Source: Tolypothrix sp. NIES-4075 (GTDB taxonomy: Bacteria; Cyanobacteriota; Cyanobacteriia; Cyanobacteriales; Nostocaceae). From it: a DNA stretch of 64,000 nucleotides. Position 1 is the first letter of the stretch, and each line of letters begins with the position of its first letter. This document shows positions 7,678 through 15,660 of the stretch, piece after piece. Made by a program: the position numbers and the translations under genes. The DNA is taken from the NCBI RefSeq assembly GCF_002218085.1, contig NZ_BDUC01000010.1, positions 18,013-82,012 of the forward strand. The letters are read 5' to 3'. The notes beneath the pieces are model-generated. The model worked only from the letters and a program-made list of their open reading frames with translations. It was not told where the DNA came from and made no database searches.

Positions 7678-9879
7678 CTAACTAATAACTACTGACTCTT
7701 TCGTTTGCGTGTATTTACGTACGACGTTTTTGATGATGGCTAAACCGATTTCACCGTTCAAAGTCATGATGGACTCTGGGTGAAACTGAACGGCAGCGAT
7801 CGCAAGTGTTTGATGTTCAATTCCCATAATTACGTTGTCTTCGGAAATTGCTGTCACTTTCAATTCTGCCGGCATTTGTAATGGTAGAGCAAATAGTGAA
7901 TGATATCTACCCACGGCGAAGGATTCGGGTAAGCCTTGGAACATCACAGAATCTGTATCGGTGACGAAAACCCGCGAAGATTTGCCATGTTGGGGATAGT
8001 TGAGAACTCCTAATTCTCCACCAAAAGCTTCTACAATGCCTTGCAGCCCCAGACAAACTCCAAAAATAGGAATTTTGCGGCGGACACAAGCGGTGACCAT
8101 TTCAGGAACTTTAAATTCACTTGGTCTACCAGGACCAGGAGAGAAAACAACTAAGTCAGGACGTATTGTATCAAAAAGCGATTCTGAGAAGCCATGACGT
8201 AGTGTGGTGACGCTTGCGCCAGTTTGCCGGATGTAGTTGGCTAGTGTGTGAACAAATGAGTCTTCGTGGTCAATTAGTAAGATGTGCTTACCTGGTTCCA
8301 CATCAGGAATGCATTTGCTCAATTTTGTAGATTTGCATTCCTCCATTTTCTCGTCTATTTCTTTGGCGCGGCGAATTGTCTCAAATAAAACAGCGCCTTT
8401 GGTGATTGTCTCTTGTTCTTCGGCTTGTGGGATAGAGTCGTAAAGAACTGTTGCACCAACTCGCACTTCGGCGATTGAATCTTTTAAACGAATTGTTCGC
8501 AAAATCAAGCCGGTATTCAAATCACCATTAAAGCTGAGATAACCAACTGCACCACCATACCAACGTCTAGCGCTACGTTCATGCTGTTCGAGAAATTGCA
8601 TGGCAGCGCGTTTGGGTGCGCCGGTTACTGTAACTGCCCATGTATGGGAAAGAAATGCATCTAAGGCGTCAAATTCTTCTCGTAATGTGCCTTCAACGTG
8701 ATCGACTGTATGAATCAGGTGGCTGTACAATTCAATTTGCCGACGCCCAATTACTCTGACTGAACCGGGTTCACAAATTCGCGATTTGTCGTTGCGATCT
8801 ACGTCGGTACACATTGTTAACTCAGACTCATCTTTGTGTGAGTTGAGTAACAAAAGAATTTGGTCGGCATCGTCAATGGCATTTTGTCCCCGCGTAATAG
8901 TGCCACTAATCGGGCAGGTTTCTACGCGCCTACCTTCAACGCGGACAAACATTTCTGGGGATGCACCGATGAGATATTCTCCACCTAAATTAAATACAAA
9001 TCCGTAAGGACTGGGATTGATTTTCTTTAAGGTTTCAAATAGTTTGCTGGGTGATTGTTCGCAAGATTCAAAAAAGTTTTGGCTGGGAACTACTTCAAAT
9101 AAATCACCTCGACGGAAGTAATCGAGTGCTACTTCAACTTGTTTGGCATAGTCGCCTCTTTTATGGTCGGCATTTTGCGCGGGTTGAAGACGTTTGCCGC
9201 GATAATCTATCGATTCACCTGTGCGGGGAAGATTATTTGTGCTGCCATGCGCTGTTTCAAATTCATATTGAAGACGAAATGCGCGTTGTAGATAGTAGTC
9301 AACTACGACTAATTCATCGGGCAGATATAATACTAAATCCCGCTGGTCTTCAGGACGTTCTAAGCGTTGGGGAATCGGCTCAAATTGAAAAACTAAGTCG
9401 TAACCAAACGCACCATAAAGTCCTAAATGCTCGTCTTCTTTACTTGAGAAGGTATGTAGAATTTCTCGGACAACTGTAAATGCTGAAGGTTGTTTACTGC
9501 GGTCTTCTTCGGCAAATAATTGTTGTGTTTTCTTGACAGTTCCAGTAATATTATCTTTATTTAAAATTATTTCTTGAAGTTGCTTTGACTGCGATAAACG
9601 CTCTAAGAGTAATGGTAAGAGAACGTTGCCGCGATCGCTTAATGCTTTTAAAGTAAAACTATTCTCTCTTGTAGTTAGTTCTAAGGGGGGATTGACAAAT
9701 CCAATCGCCCATCTTTTGTATCTACCTGGATATTCGTAGCTGCTAGTCAGCAAGCCTCCACGCTGAGAATTTAGATAAAATAAAATGTCTTCTAGTGCCG
9801 TGTCTATATTGACTTCTGTCATGGAGCGAGAGACACGCACACCCCCAAGTGTTGTATAAGAGTGCGAATCAACAATCAT
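7678..9879 (-). CDS. trpE: Anthranilate synthase, fused TrpE-TrpG
   Basis: The protein makes anthranilate from chorismate and glutamine. It is a fusion. The chorismate-binding component I occupies about residues 1-520 (PSPYGFVFNLGGEYLIGASPE, the CPISGTITRG loop, VTGAPK). A glutamine amidotransferase component II occupies about residues 528-725 (LLIDHEDSFVHTLANY, nucleophile Cys in GVCLGLQ, His-Glu in VQFHPES). The frame also opens two codons earlier at a TTG, but ATG 9879 has GAGGAA about 8 bases upstream and is preferred, giving 733 residues. The gene is preceded by almost 600 bases without a same-strand gene, so the trp block may have its own promoter. Confidence 0.94.
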   Translation of the reverse strand: MIVDSHSYTTLGGVRVSRSMTEVNIDTALEDILFYLNSQRGGLLTSSYEYPGRYKRWAIGFVNPPLELTTRENSFTLKALSDRGNVLLPLLLERLSQSKQLQEIILNKDNITGTVKKTQQLFAEEDRSKQPSAFTVVREILHTFSSKEDEHLGLYGAFGYDLVFQFEPIPQRLERPEDQRDLVLYLPDELVVVDYYLQRAFRLQYEFETAHGSTNNLPRTGESIDYRGKRLQPAQNADHKRGDYAKQVEVALDYFRRGDLFEVVPSQNFFESCEQSPSKLFETLKKINPSPYGFVFNLGGEYLIGASPEMFVRVEGRRVETCPISGTITRGQNAIDDADQILLLLNSHKDESELTMCTDVDRNDKSRICEPGSVRVIGRRQIELYSHLIHTVDHVEGTLREEFDALDAFLSHTWAVTVTGAPKRAAMQFLEQHERSARRWYGGAVGYLSFNGDLNTGLILRTIRLKDSIAEVRVGATVLYDSIPQAEEQETITKGAVLFETIRRAKEIDEKMEECKSTKLSKCIPDVEPGKHILLIDHEDSFVHTLANYIRQTGASVTTLRHGFSESLFDTIRPDLVVFSPGPGRPSEFKVPEMVTACVRRKIPIFGVCLGLQGIVEAFGGELGVLNYPQHGKSSRVFVTDTDSVMFQGLPESFAVGRYHSLFALPLQMPAELKVTAISEDNVIMGIEHQTLAIAAVQFHPESIMTLNGEIGLAIIKNVVRKYTQTKESVVIS

Positions 9880-10474
9880 GAGCAATTCCTCTAGAATATT
9901 TATTAGTCATTTGTCTTTTGGGAACTTTGGGACAAATGACAATGGTAATGAAAATGTAATTTAACTTGTCGCCGAGTTTGTTGTAATTACTGAAGTTTTG
10001 CTATTTCTTCTTAGTAAAGCGTACTCAATATTAAGCAATTGATATATGAAGGATTTTTCGTTACAAATATCAATTCTTTCGCTTTTTTTAATAGTTTATT
10101 AATCTAATTAAGCGCTATATTTTCCGAAAATATTACCTCTTCCTAAAGTTAGAAATAAGTTAGATTTAGGTGATAAATATTCCTCAAAAAACCTGCGTCA
10201 AGGGGTAGGGCAAATACACGGAAATTTCGGATAAGTATACTTGACAAAAAATGTTTTTTCCGCATGTAACAATTCTATCTGCATTTCTTGATAAACGTAG
10301 ACGCAGAGGCGCGGAGAACACAGAGAATGAGGTGTATAAGTATTGTAATATTGTAAAGTGCGTTACGGATTTCATCCTAACGCACTTCTCTCCTTGATAA
10401 TGGTGCGTTAGCGCTTCTCGTAACGCACCCTACGTATCTATCGTCATTAATAGTTCCAATAACTTGAAGCGACA
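9880..10474. other. Spacer upstream of trpE
   Basis: This nearly 600-base stretch separates trpE from the antitoxin gene. It is AT-rich and probably holds the trpE promoter, although I see no convincing boxes. At 10292-10330 is a degenerate ACGCAGAGGCGC-type repeat common in cyanobacteria. Two hairpins with GTGCGTTA arms lie at 10356-10387 and 10402-10429. A 63-codon minus frame at 10184-10375 is composed largely of this repeat DNA and I do not call it a gene. Confidence 0.5.
10356..10429. repeat. Two adjacent GTGCGTTA hairpins
   Basis: AAGTGCGTTA (10356-10365) pairs with TAACGCACTT (10378-10387), and GGTGCGTTA (10402-10410) pairs with TAACGCACC (10421-10429). They share their core with the hairpin after aroG (975-1008), so the family brackets the trp/aro block. 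Confidence 0.7.
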
Positions 10475-10738
10475 ATGTATAATGTAGAACTTCCTGCCAA
10501 TTTGACTGAGTTTGCAGAATTGCTTGGTCGAGTTTTGGCAGGAGAAGAAGTTATTCTTTCCCAAGCAGGGTTACCCGTTGCCCGCATTGTACCTCTAAAT
10601 AACCCACCATTACCCCGGATTCCAGAATTAGACCGTGGTAAGGTGGTCATTGCCTCAGACTTTAACGAACCCTTACCAGAGGATGTTTTAAACGATTTTC
10701 TCAGTCTATTAGATATTGATAATGAGAGCAATACTTAA
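10475..10738 (+). CDS. Phd/YefM-family antitoxin, orphan
   Basis: This is an 87-residue protein of the Phd/YefM (VapB-like) type. The N-terminus (YNVELPANLTEFAELLGRV) and LAGEEVILSQAGLPVARIVPL match the DNA-binding part of these antitoxins. The acidic C-terminal tail (FNEPLPEDVLNDFLSLLD) matches the toxin-binding part. It is the only plus-strand gene inside the scytonemin locus, between eboF and trpE. Its expected toxin partner overlaps its end but survives only as a short remnant (10722-10799). It may still bind its own promoter or a related toxin encoded elsewhere, which is inference. Confidence 0.8.
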   Translation: MYNVELPANLTEFAELLGRVLAGEEVILSQAGLPVARIVPLNNPPLPRIPELDRGKVVIASDFNEPLPEDVLNDFLSLLDIDNESNT

Positions 10739-10799
10739 TACCCATACATTCATTTGGTGGGTTACAGATAATTCTCAACTTTCATCGACACGCTGTTGA
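10722..10799 (+). pseudogene. Remnant of a VapC-type PIN-domain toxin gene
   Basis: An ATG overlapping the antitoxin end by 17 bases opens a frame of 25 codons reading MRAILNTHTFIWWVTDNSQL and then a few more residues before TGA at 10797. This matches the start of PIN toxins found with such antitoxins (usually LLDTHTFIWW), but the first catalytic Asp is Asn. The remaining roughly 100 codons are missing, and the eboF 3' end begins 18 bases later. The toxin is therefore dead. Confidence 0.75.
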
Positions 10800-10817
10800 T
10801 GTGATTTGGTAATTATA

Positions 10818-12218
10818 TTATTTCTGTGATACTTGAAACGAGGGTGTATCTACAGTTAAATGATTGAGGATTAACTGACAAACATCGATCGCTTGTATTG
10901 ATGACTCAAGCAGGTGATTTTGTTTGGTAATAAATAATGGACCATTCTCTGGATTGGTGGGAATACAACCGTGAGAACCTTTTACCAATGAAGCATCTAA
11001 GGGAATGACATCCATTAAGTAGCGAAACCCAAGTTGTTTTTTCAGCAGTTTTGCCGCGATTTTCAGTTTGGGAAGCTTGAGTTGCGGGTCAACAAATAAT
11101 TCTACGGGGTCGTAACCGGGTTTGCGATGGATGTCTACGGTTCTGGCAAAATCGGGAGCGCGATTATCGTCAAGCCAATAATAGTAAGTAAACCATGCAT
11201 TTGGATTGGCGATCACTACCAATTCTCCCGCTCTGGAATGATCTAAATGGTAAGCTGACTTTTGGCTATCATCTAAAACGTAAGCTACTCCTGGTGTTTC
11301 TTCTAAAAGCGATCGCACTTTGGGAATGTAAAACGGATCGTTAACGTAAACATGAGCAATTTGATGATCTGCAACCGCAAATGCTTTACTAGCACCTGGA
11401 TCTAACAGTTCTCGTCCTAATTCTTCTTTCACTGCTAGCAAGCCTTTTTGACGCAGAATCCGATTCAGGTGGACGGGTTGAGATACATCAGTAATTCCAT
11501 ATTCTGACAAAACGATGACTTGAGCGCCCCGATTTTCATAAAACTCAATCAAATCGGCACAAACTGCATCAATTTCTTGTAAATCCTTGGCTATTTTGTT
11601 TACGTCAGTTCCAAATTTTTGCAAGCAATAATCGAGATGCGGTAAATAAATTAGTGTCAGCGTTGGGTTAGAGTCTTCTTCAGACCACTTTGCTGAATTA
11701 GCAATCCATTGAGTAGACTTAATCGATGTGTTGGGACCCCAGAAATTGAATAAAGGAAACTGTCCTAAATCGATTTGCAGTTGCGATCGCCATTTTGCCG
11801 GATCGGTGTAAATATCCGGAATTTTCCTACCATCAGCAGGATACATCGGTCGGGGAGTAACTGCGTAATCTACCGAGGAGTACATATTGTACCACCAAAA
11901 CAAATTAGCGCAGGTAAAGTCAGGATTTAGGGCTTTTGCCATATCCCAGACTTTCGGAGCCTGAATTAATTTGTTAGACTGTCGCCAGAACTTTATTTCA
12001 CATTCATCGCGAAAATACCAACCATTGGCAACAATTCCGTGTTCGTTCGGTAACTTTCCTGTAAGATAAGTAGCCTGTGCCGAACAAGTGACAGCAGGTA
12101 ACACCGATTCTACCGAAGCGACTTTCCCACTAGCCGCCCAACGCGATAAAAACGGCGTATACTCACACAATAAGCTGGGCGTCAATCCCACTACGTTAAT
12201 AACAACTGTTTTTTGCAT
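10818..12218 (-). CDS. eboF: EboF, alkaline-phosphatase-superfamily (nucleotide pyrophosphatase-like) protein
   Basis: The 466-residue product has the fold signature of nucleotide pyrophosphatase/phosphodiesterase proteins: ESVLPAVTCSAQATYLTGKLPNEHGIVANGW near residues 40-68, YLPHLDYCLQKFG, VIVLSEYGITDV and GSHGCIPTNPENGPLFI near the end. The ebo genes are implicated in moving the scytonemin monomer to the periplasm. Several usual metal ligands look replaced: the first Asp is Val in INVVGLTP, the GH of PDxxGH is LQ, and the SDHG motif is SEYG. It may therefore be a non-canonical enzyme. No signal peptide is present. It follows eboE, and an opposite-strand antitoxin lies downstream. Confidence 0.88.
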   Translation of the reverse strand: MQKTVVINVVGLTPSLLCEYTPFLSRWAASGKVASVESVLPAVTCSAQATYLTGKLPNEHGIVANGWYFRDECEIKFWRQSNKLIQAPKVWDMAKALNPDFTCANLFWWYNMYSSVDYAVTPRPMYPADGRKIPDIYTDPAKWRSQLQIDLGQFPLFNFWGPNTSIKSTQWIANSAKWSEEDSNPTLTLIYLPHLDYCLQKFGTDVNKIAKDLQEIDAVCADLIEFYENRGAQVIVLSEYGITDVSQPVHLNRILRQKGLLAVKEELGRELLDPGASKAFAVADHQIAHVYVNDPFYIPKVRSLLEETPGVAYVLDDSQKSAYHLDHSRAGELVVIANPNAWFTYYYWLDDNRAPDFARTVDIHRKPGYDPVELFVDPQLKLPKLKIAAKLLKKQLGFRYLMDVIPLDASLVKGSHGCIPTNPENGPLFITKQNHLLESSIQAIDVCQLILNHLTVDTPSFQVSQK

Positions 12219-12344
12219 AATATAAAATTAATTAAGTAGTAAGCACTTCAGTGCTTAAAATGCTTAAAATGCTTAAAATGCTTAAAATAAGCGTTGAAAC
12301 GCTTACTACATACCCCCCAAAATATCTTACCTTTTGCCCTTCAT
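12219..12344. repeat. eboE-eboF spacer with hairpins and 9-bp tandem repeat
   Basis: TGCTTAAAA is repeated four times at 12252-12287. It is flanked by AAGCACTTCAGTGCTT (a hairpin at 12241-12256) and AAGCGTTGAAACGCTT (12289-12304). The same GTAGTAAGC hairpin theme recurs near 20275, 13560 and 37318. Confidence 0.75.
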
Positions 12345-13556
12345 CTAACAACTAACAGCCAACATCTTATTTAAAACCCACTCATACTCACGTTGAATCG
12401 ATGCTGATAAATCTAGCTTCATTTCACCAGGTAATACATCCCAAGTGTAAGTTTCAATTTCTAAATGATTGCAAACCTGATGATTTTGCAGCAGTTCCAA
12501 GACAGTGGTAATGTCATCTTGCGTCGATTGCAAAAGTTTATAATCGTGGATAAAAATTGGCACATGAAAGTGAATTCGCCATTGAGATGCGGTGGTATTT
12601 TCCAAATCTGGTAAGGCGTTTTCCAAGTCGGAATATTGATTGAAGTCGCTGGTAACTACTTGGTGTAAATACGTAGATTCGGCGAAAGGAAGCAACCGTT
12701 GTTTAACTTGGCGGCGTTGTTCGGTATCTTCTGGCACATATACCTGTAAGGCTGCACTAATCTGAATTTTGCCAATTTGAATTCCTACAGCTTGAAATTG
12801 CTTGAAGACGGAAACTGGATTTTCAAAGGCGATCGCAAAATGGCATGTGTCGTAACATACACGCACATGCTCTAACAAAAGCGCTTCGGCTGCTTCTTTG
12901 GGTATCTCCAATTCTTGTGCTAAATAAGCACCACCGATGGGTAATAAATGCTTTTGGAAATAATCAATTACCTCGGCAGCATTTTCAATTAATCCATCTG
13001 GTTCTGGTTCTAAATTTAAGTGCAGCAGCTTTCCCGTATCAGCTCGGATGCGTACCATTTCCGCTACAACTTCTGCGATGTGCAAACTAGCGCTGTTGAT
13101 GACGGTTTGGGAATTTTGATTTCCTTTAAACCAAGGTTTGTAAGATAACGGTAGTGTCGAAATGCTACCTTCCATTTCGGCAGGTAACAATTCTGCGAGA
13201 ATATTAGTTAGTTGTAATGTGTAATCTAACCGTTCTTGTTTTGACCAATCTGGTGCATAAACTTGGTCTTTTACTACTTGCTGATGAAATCCACCATAAG
13301 GAAAGCCATTTAAAGTAAACACGTATAAATCATGTTCGGCTAACCATGATTTAAACTCTTTTAAGGTGTTTCCTTGTAAAAGTTCTTTGGCTGCTATTGC
13401 TGCTAAACGCAAGCCAATACCAAACGGTTTTCTGGGTGCTATTTTTGTTTTTAGTTCTAAAACGTATTGCTGTAAGTTAGTAAAGACTTTGTTCCATTCT
13501 TCACCTGGGTGAATGTTGGTGCAATACGTTAAGTGAATGTTGTTTTGTATTTTCAC
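12345..13556 (-). CDS. eboE: EboE, TIM-barrel metabolite traffic protein
   Basis: A 403-residue protein of the xylose-isomerase-like TIM-barrel type, conserved in ebo clusters. The start LTYCTNIHPGEEW is characteristic. LLHLNLEPEPDGL and CYDTCHFAIAFE carry the Glu, Asp and His residues expected for a metal site of this fold. The start codon is GTG (13556), since the conserved N-terminus begins directly there. The stop and the next gene are separated by a repeat spacer. In Nostoc punctiforme loss of ebo genes blocks monomer transport to the periplasm. The biochemical activity of EboE is not known to me. Confidence 0.88.
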   Translation of the reverse strand: MKIQNNIHLTYCTNIHPGEEWNKVFTNLQQYVLELKTKIAPRKPFGIGLRLAAIAAKELLQGNTLKEFKSWLAEHDLYVFTLNGFPYGGFHQQVVKDQVYAPDWSKQERLDYTLQLTNILAELLPAEMEGSISTLPLSYKPWFKGNQNSQTVINSASLHIAEVVAEMVRIRADTGKLLHLNLEPEPDGLIENAAEVIDYFQKHLLPIGGAYLAQELEIPKEAAEALLLEHVRVCYDTCHFAIAFENPVSVFKQFQAVGIQIGKIQISAALQVYVPEDTEQRRQVKQRLLPFAESTYLHQVVTSDFNQYSDLENALPDLENTTASQWRIHFHVPIFIHDYKLLQSTQDDITTVLELLQNHQVCNHLEIETYTWDVLPGEMKLDLSASIQREYEWVLNKMLAVSC

Positions 13557-13589
13557 GCTTTCGGAAACGACTTAAGTCGTTACTACGGG

Positions 13590-14852
13590 TTAAGTTAAGC
13601 TTTCAGATACAGATGGACTGAGGAAGGAGGAAATGCTTTTTCTGTGTCTATCTTCTACAAACTCTTGCAATAAGGAAATAGCTTGTTTGTACAAAGATAA
13701 ATCCGCTTGGTGAACTTCAATTCCTTGACCAATTCGTTGCAGCAACGTTAATGTTAATTCTCCTCCCAAATGTTCGCGAAACTCTTGCAACCCGCGAAAT
13801 AAACTGCGCGAATGTTCTGGTTGTGATAGTTTTTCTTCGAGTTCCGGGACGTACAAGACAAAGCCTAATGTTACTAGTGTATTTAAAATGCACTGCCATT
13901 CTAAGCGAGAAATCTTTCCTAACAAATAGGAATAAGTTGTATCTAAGGCAATACCGATCGCAACCGCTTCTCCATGACGCAAACTATAATTTGTCAGTTG
14001 TTCTAGTTTATGCGCTGCCCAATGTCCGAAATCTAACGGACGAGATGAACCCATTTCAAAGGGATCGCCGCTGGTGGCGATATGTTGTAAATGTAACTGA
14101 GCGCATCGGTAAATCAACTGTTGCATCGCGTCCATGTCTCGATGACGCAGTGCTTCGCTGTGAGTGCGGATGAATTCAAAGAAGTCAGCATCCTTAATTA
14201 GGGCGACTTTCACAGCTTCGGCAATGCCAGAACGCCAATCGCGATCGCTTAAGGTACTCAAAAATGATAAATCATTGACTACTGCGTAAGGGGGCGCAAA
14301 TGTGCCGAGAAAGTTCTTTTTCCCAAAGGCATTAATTCCGTTTTTCACCCCAACACCAGAATCATTTTGTCCCAAGACTGTAGTAGGAATACGGATAAGA
14401 CGAACTCCTCTATGTGCAGTTGCAGCAGCAAATCCAGCCAAGTCTAACACCGCACCACCACCAATTGCTATCAGGTAGGAGTGACGACATATCCCCGATG
14501 AATCAATTACTTTATGAATTTGCTTGACTAAGTTGGGATTGTTTTTAGCAGCTTCTCCACCGGGAACTTTTATCGGATCGCCTGCGAGGGTTAAGATATC
14601 GGCATGATACTTGGTATACAGTGCTATTTGCCTGAGCAAGCTACGCCGAAACTCTAATAAACCTGCATCTACTACTACTACTATTTTCTTTGGTTTTAGC
14701 TCACCATCGCCAGCAATTAATTGCGCCAGCATGTGATTTTTCAACTTAAATACTTCATTGGTGAAGTAAACTTTATAATCGAAGCTAACCGAAACATGTT
14801 GCTGAATCGGTTGCAAATTTAATGTGGTTTTTTCCGGGATACTAGCTACCAT
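13590..14852 (-). CDS. eboD: EboD, 3-dehydroquinate synthase-like sugar phosphate cyclase
   Basis: A 420-residue homologue of AroB. NAD and metal-binding motifs are present: IAIGGGAVLDLAGFAAATAHRG, RIPTTVLGQNDSGVGVKNGIN, GIAEAVKVALIKD and NYSLRHGEAVAIG. The segment GDPFEMGSSRPLDFGHWAAH replaces the usual LNxGHTFGH of housekeeping AroB and marks it as the EboD type. Its position directly after dsbA is where other scytonemin clusters carry aroB, but it is followed by eboE and eboF, so eboD is the better name. Its ATG overlaps the dsbA stop by 7 bases. The true substrate is unknown. Confidence 0.85.
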   Translation of the reverse strand: MVASIPEKTTLNLQPIQQHVSVSFDYKVYFTNEVFKLKNHMLAQLIAGDGELKPKKIVVVVDAGLLEFRRSLLRQIALYTKYHADILTLAGDPIKVPGGEAAKNNPNLVKQIHKVIDSSGICRHSYLIAIGGGAVLDLAGFAAATAHRGVRLIRIPTTVLGQNDSGVGVKNGINAFGKKNFLGTFAPPYAVVNDLSFLSTLSDRDWRSGIAEAVKVALIKDADFFEFIRTHSEALRHRDMDAMQQLIYRCAQLHLQHIATSGDPFEMGSSRPLDFGHWAAHKLEQLTNYSLRHGEAVAIGIALDTTYSYLLGKISRLEWQCILNTLVTLGFVLYVPELEEKLSQPEHSRSLFRGLQEFREHLGGELTLTLLQRIGQGIEVHQADLSLYKQAISLLQEFVEDRHRKSISSFLSPSVSESLT

Positions 14853-15490
14853 ATTTTTGGCGATGTTTCTAAAATTGTTGCACGATTTAATGCTTGAATA
14901 AATACTTCTACGGAGTGAGAACCGTCAATTTTTACTTGGTTGTTGATAATAAAAAACGGCACGCTGCTGATATTATTCAACCGAGCAAATATTGATTCAG
15001 CCAGAATTTTATCGACTGCGGCATCATCAGTTAATTGTCTTCGTAATTCTGTAGGATTTAGTTGGTGTGCCGTACCTATAGCAATAATAACTTCGATGTC
15101 TCCGAGATTTAAATTGTCTTCAAAGTAAGCTTTGTAAATTGCTTCTACGATATCATTTTTAATGTTTTCTGGTGCTATAGCAATTAGTTGGTGGGAAAGT
15201 GTCGTGTTGACTGCTAGAGAAATTTTGTTAATATCTAGCTTGACTCCAGCTGCTTCACCTGCTTTTTGTGCATAGTCAAACATCTGCTGGAGTTCTGTTT
15301 CTCCAATGTTTTTTCTTGTTCGCATAAAGCTGCGAAATTCGTAACCGCTTGCAGGAACGGTGTTATCAAGTAGGAAGGGATGCCAGCGAATATTGGCTGC
15401 TGTTTGGGTTTGCTTCATTGCATCAAAAAGATGCTTTTTGCCGATTCTGCACCAGGGACAAACGGTATCGTGAAAGATGTCGATCAGCAT
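14846..15490 (-). CDS. dsbA: DsbA/FrnE-family thiol oxidoreductase
   Basis: The 214-residue thioredoxin-fold protein has the redox pair C11 and C14 in DTVCPWCRIGK and the cis-Pro region NISSVPFFIINNQVKIDGSHS. The length and the helical insert match FrnE-like DsbA proteins. No signal peptide is visible, so a cytoplasmic location is more likely than a classical periplasmic DsbA role. A dsbA gene is a regular member of scytonemin clusters, next to tyrA as here. It might assist redox steps such as dimerisation, which is inferred. It overlaps eboD by 7 bases. Confidence 0.88.
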   Translation of the reverse strand: MLIDIFHDTVCPWCRIGKKHLFDAMKQTQTAANIRWHPFLLDNTVPASGYEFRSFMRTRKNIGETELQQMFDYAQKAGEAAGVKLDINKISLAVNTTLSHQLIAIAPENIKNDIVEAIYKAYFEDNLNLGDIEVIIAIGTAHQLNPTELRRQLTDDAAVDKILAESIFARLNNISSVPFFIINNQVKIDGSHSVEVFIQALNRATILETSPKIW

Positions 15491-15660
15491 GGTTTTTGAT
15501 ATTTGAATGCTGAGGTGGGGAAATAATTAATTGAAAACGAACCGCCAAGGGCGCCAAGTACGCCAAGAAAGGAGAAGAAGAGAGTTATGATAAATAGACT
15601 TCTTTCACCTTAATTTTAGCGTCTTTATCTGCGTATTTGCGCCTAGAAGTGAAAAAAAAC
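15491..15660. repeat. tyrA-dsbA spacer with degenerate repeats
   Basis: ACCGCCAAGGGCGCCAAGTACGCCAAG (15540-15567) is a GCCAAG-based repeat of a kind scattered in cyanobacterial genomes. A T-rich piece with GCGTCTTTATCTGCG follows. No gene is seen. Confidence 0.5.

Noticed and set aside
10447..10731. 94-codon minus frame opposite the antitoxin gene
   Set aside because: It is an antisense shadow. The plus-strand frame is a clear Phd-type antitoxin.
13590..14852. Calling the AroB-like gene aroB
   Set aside because: The GSSRPLDFGHW segment and the following eboE and eboF favour EboD, although the position after dsbA is that of aroB in other clusters.
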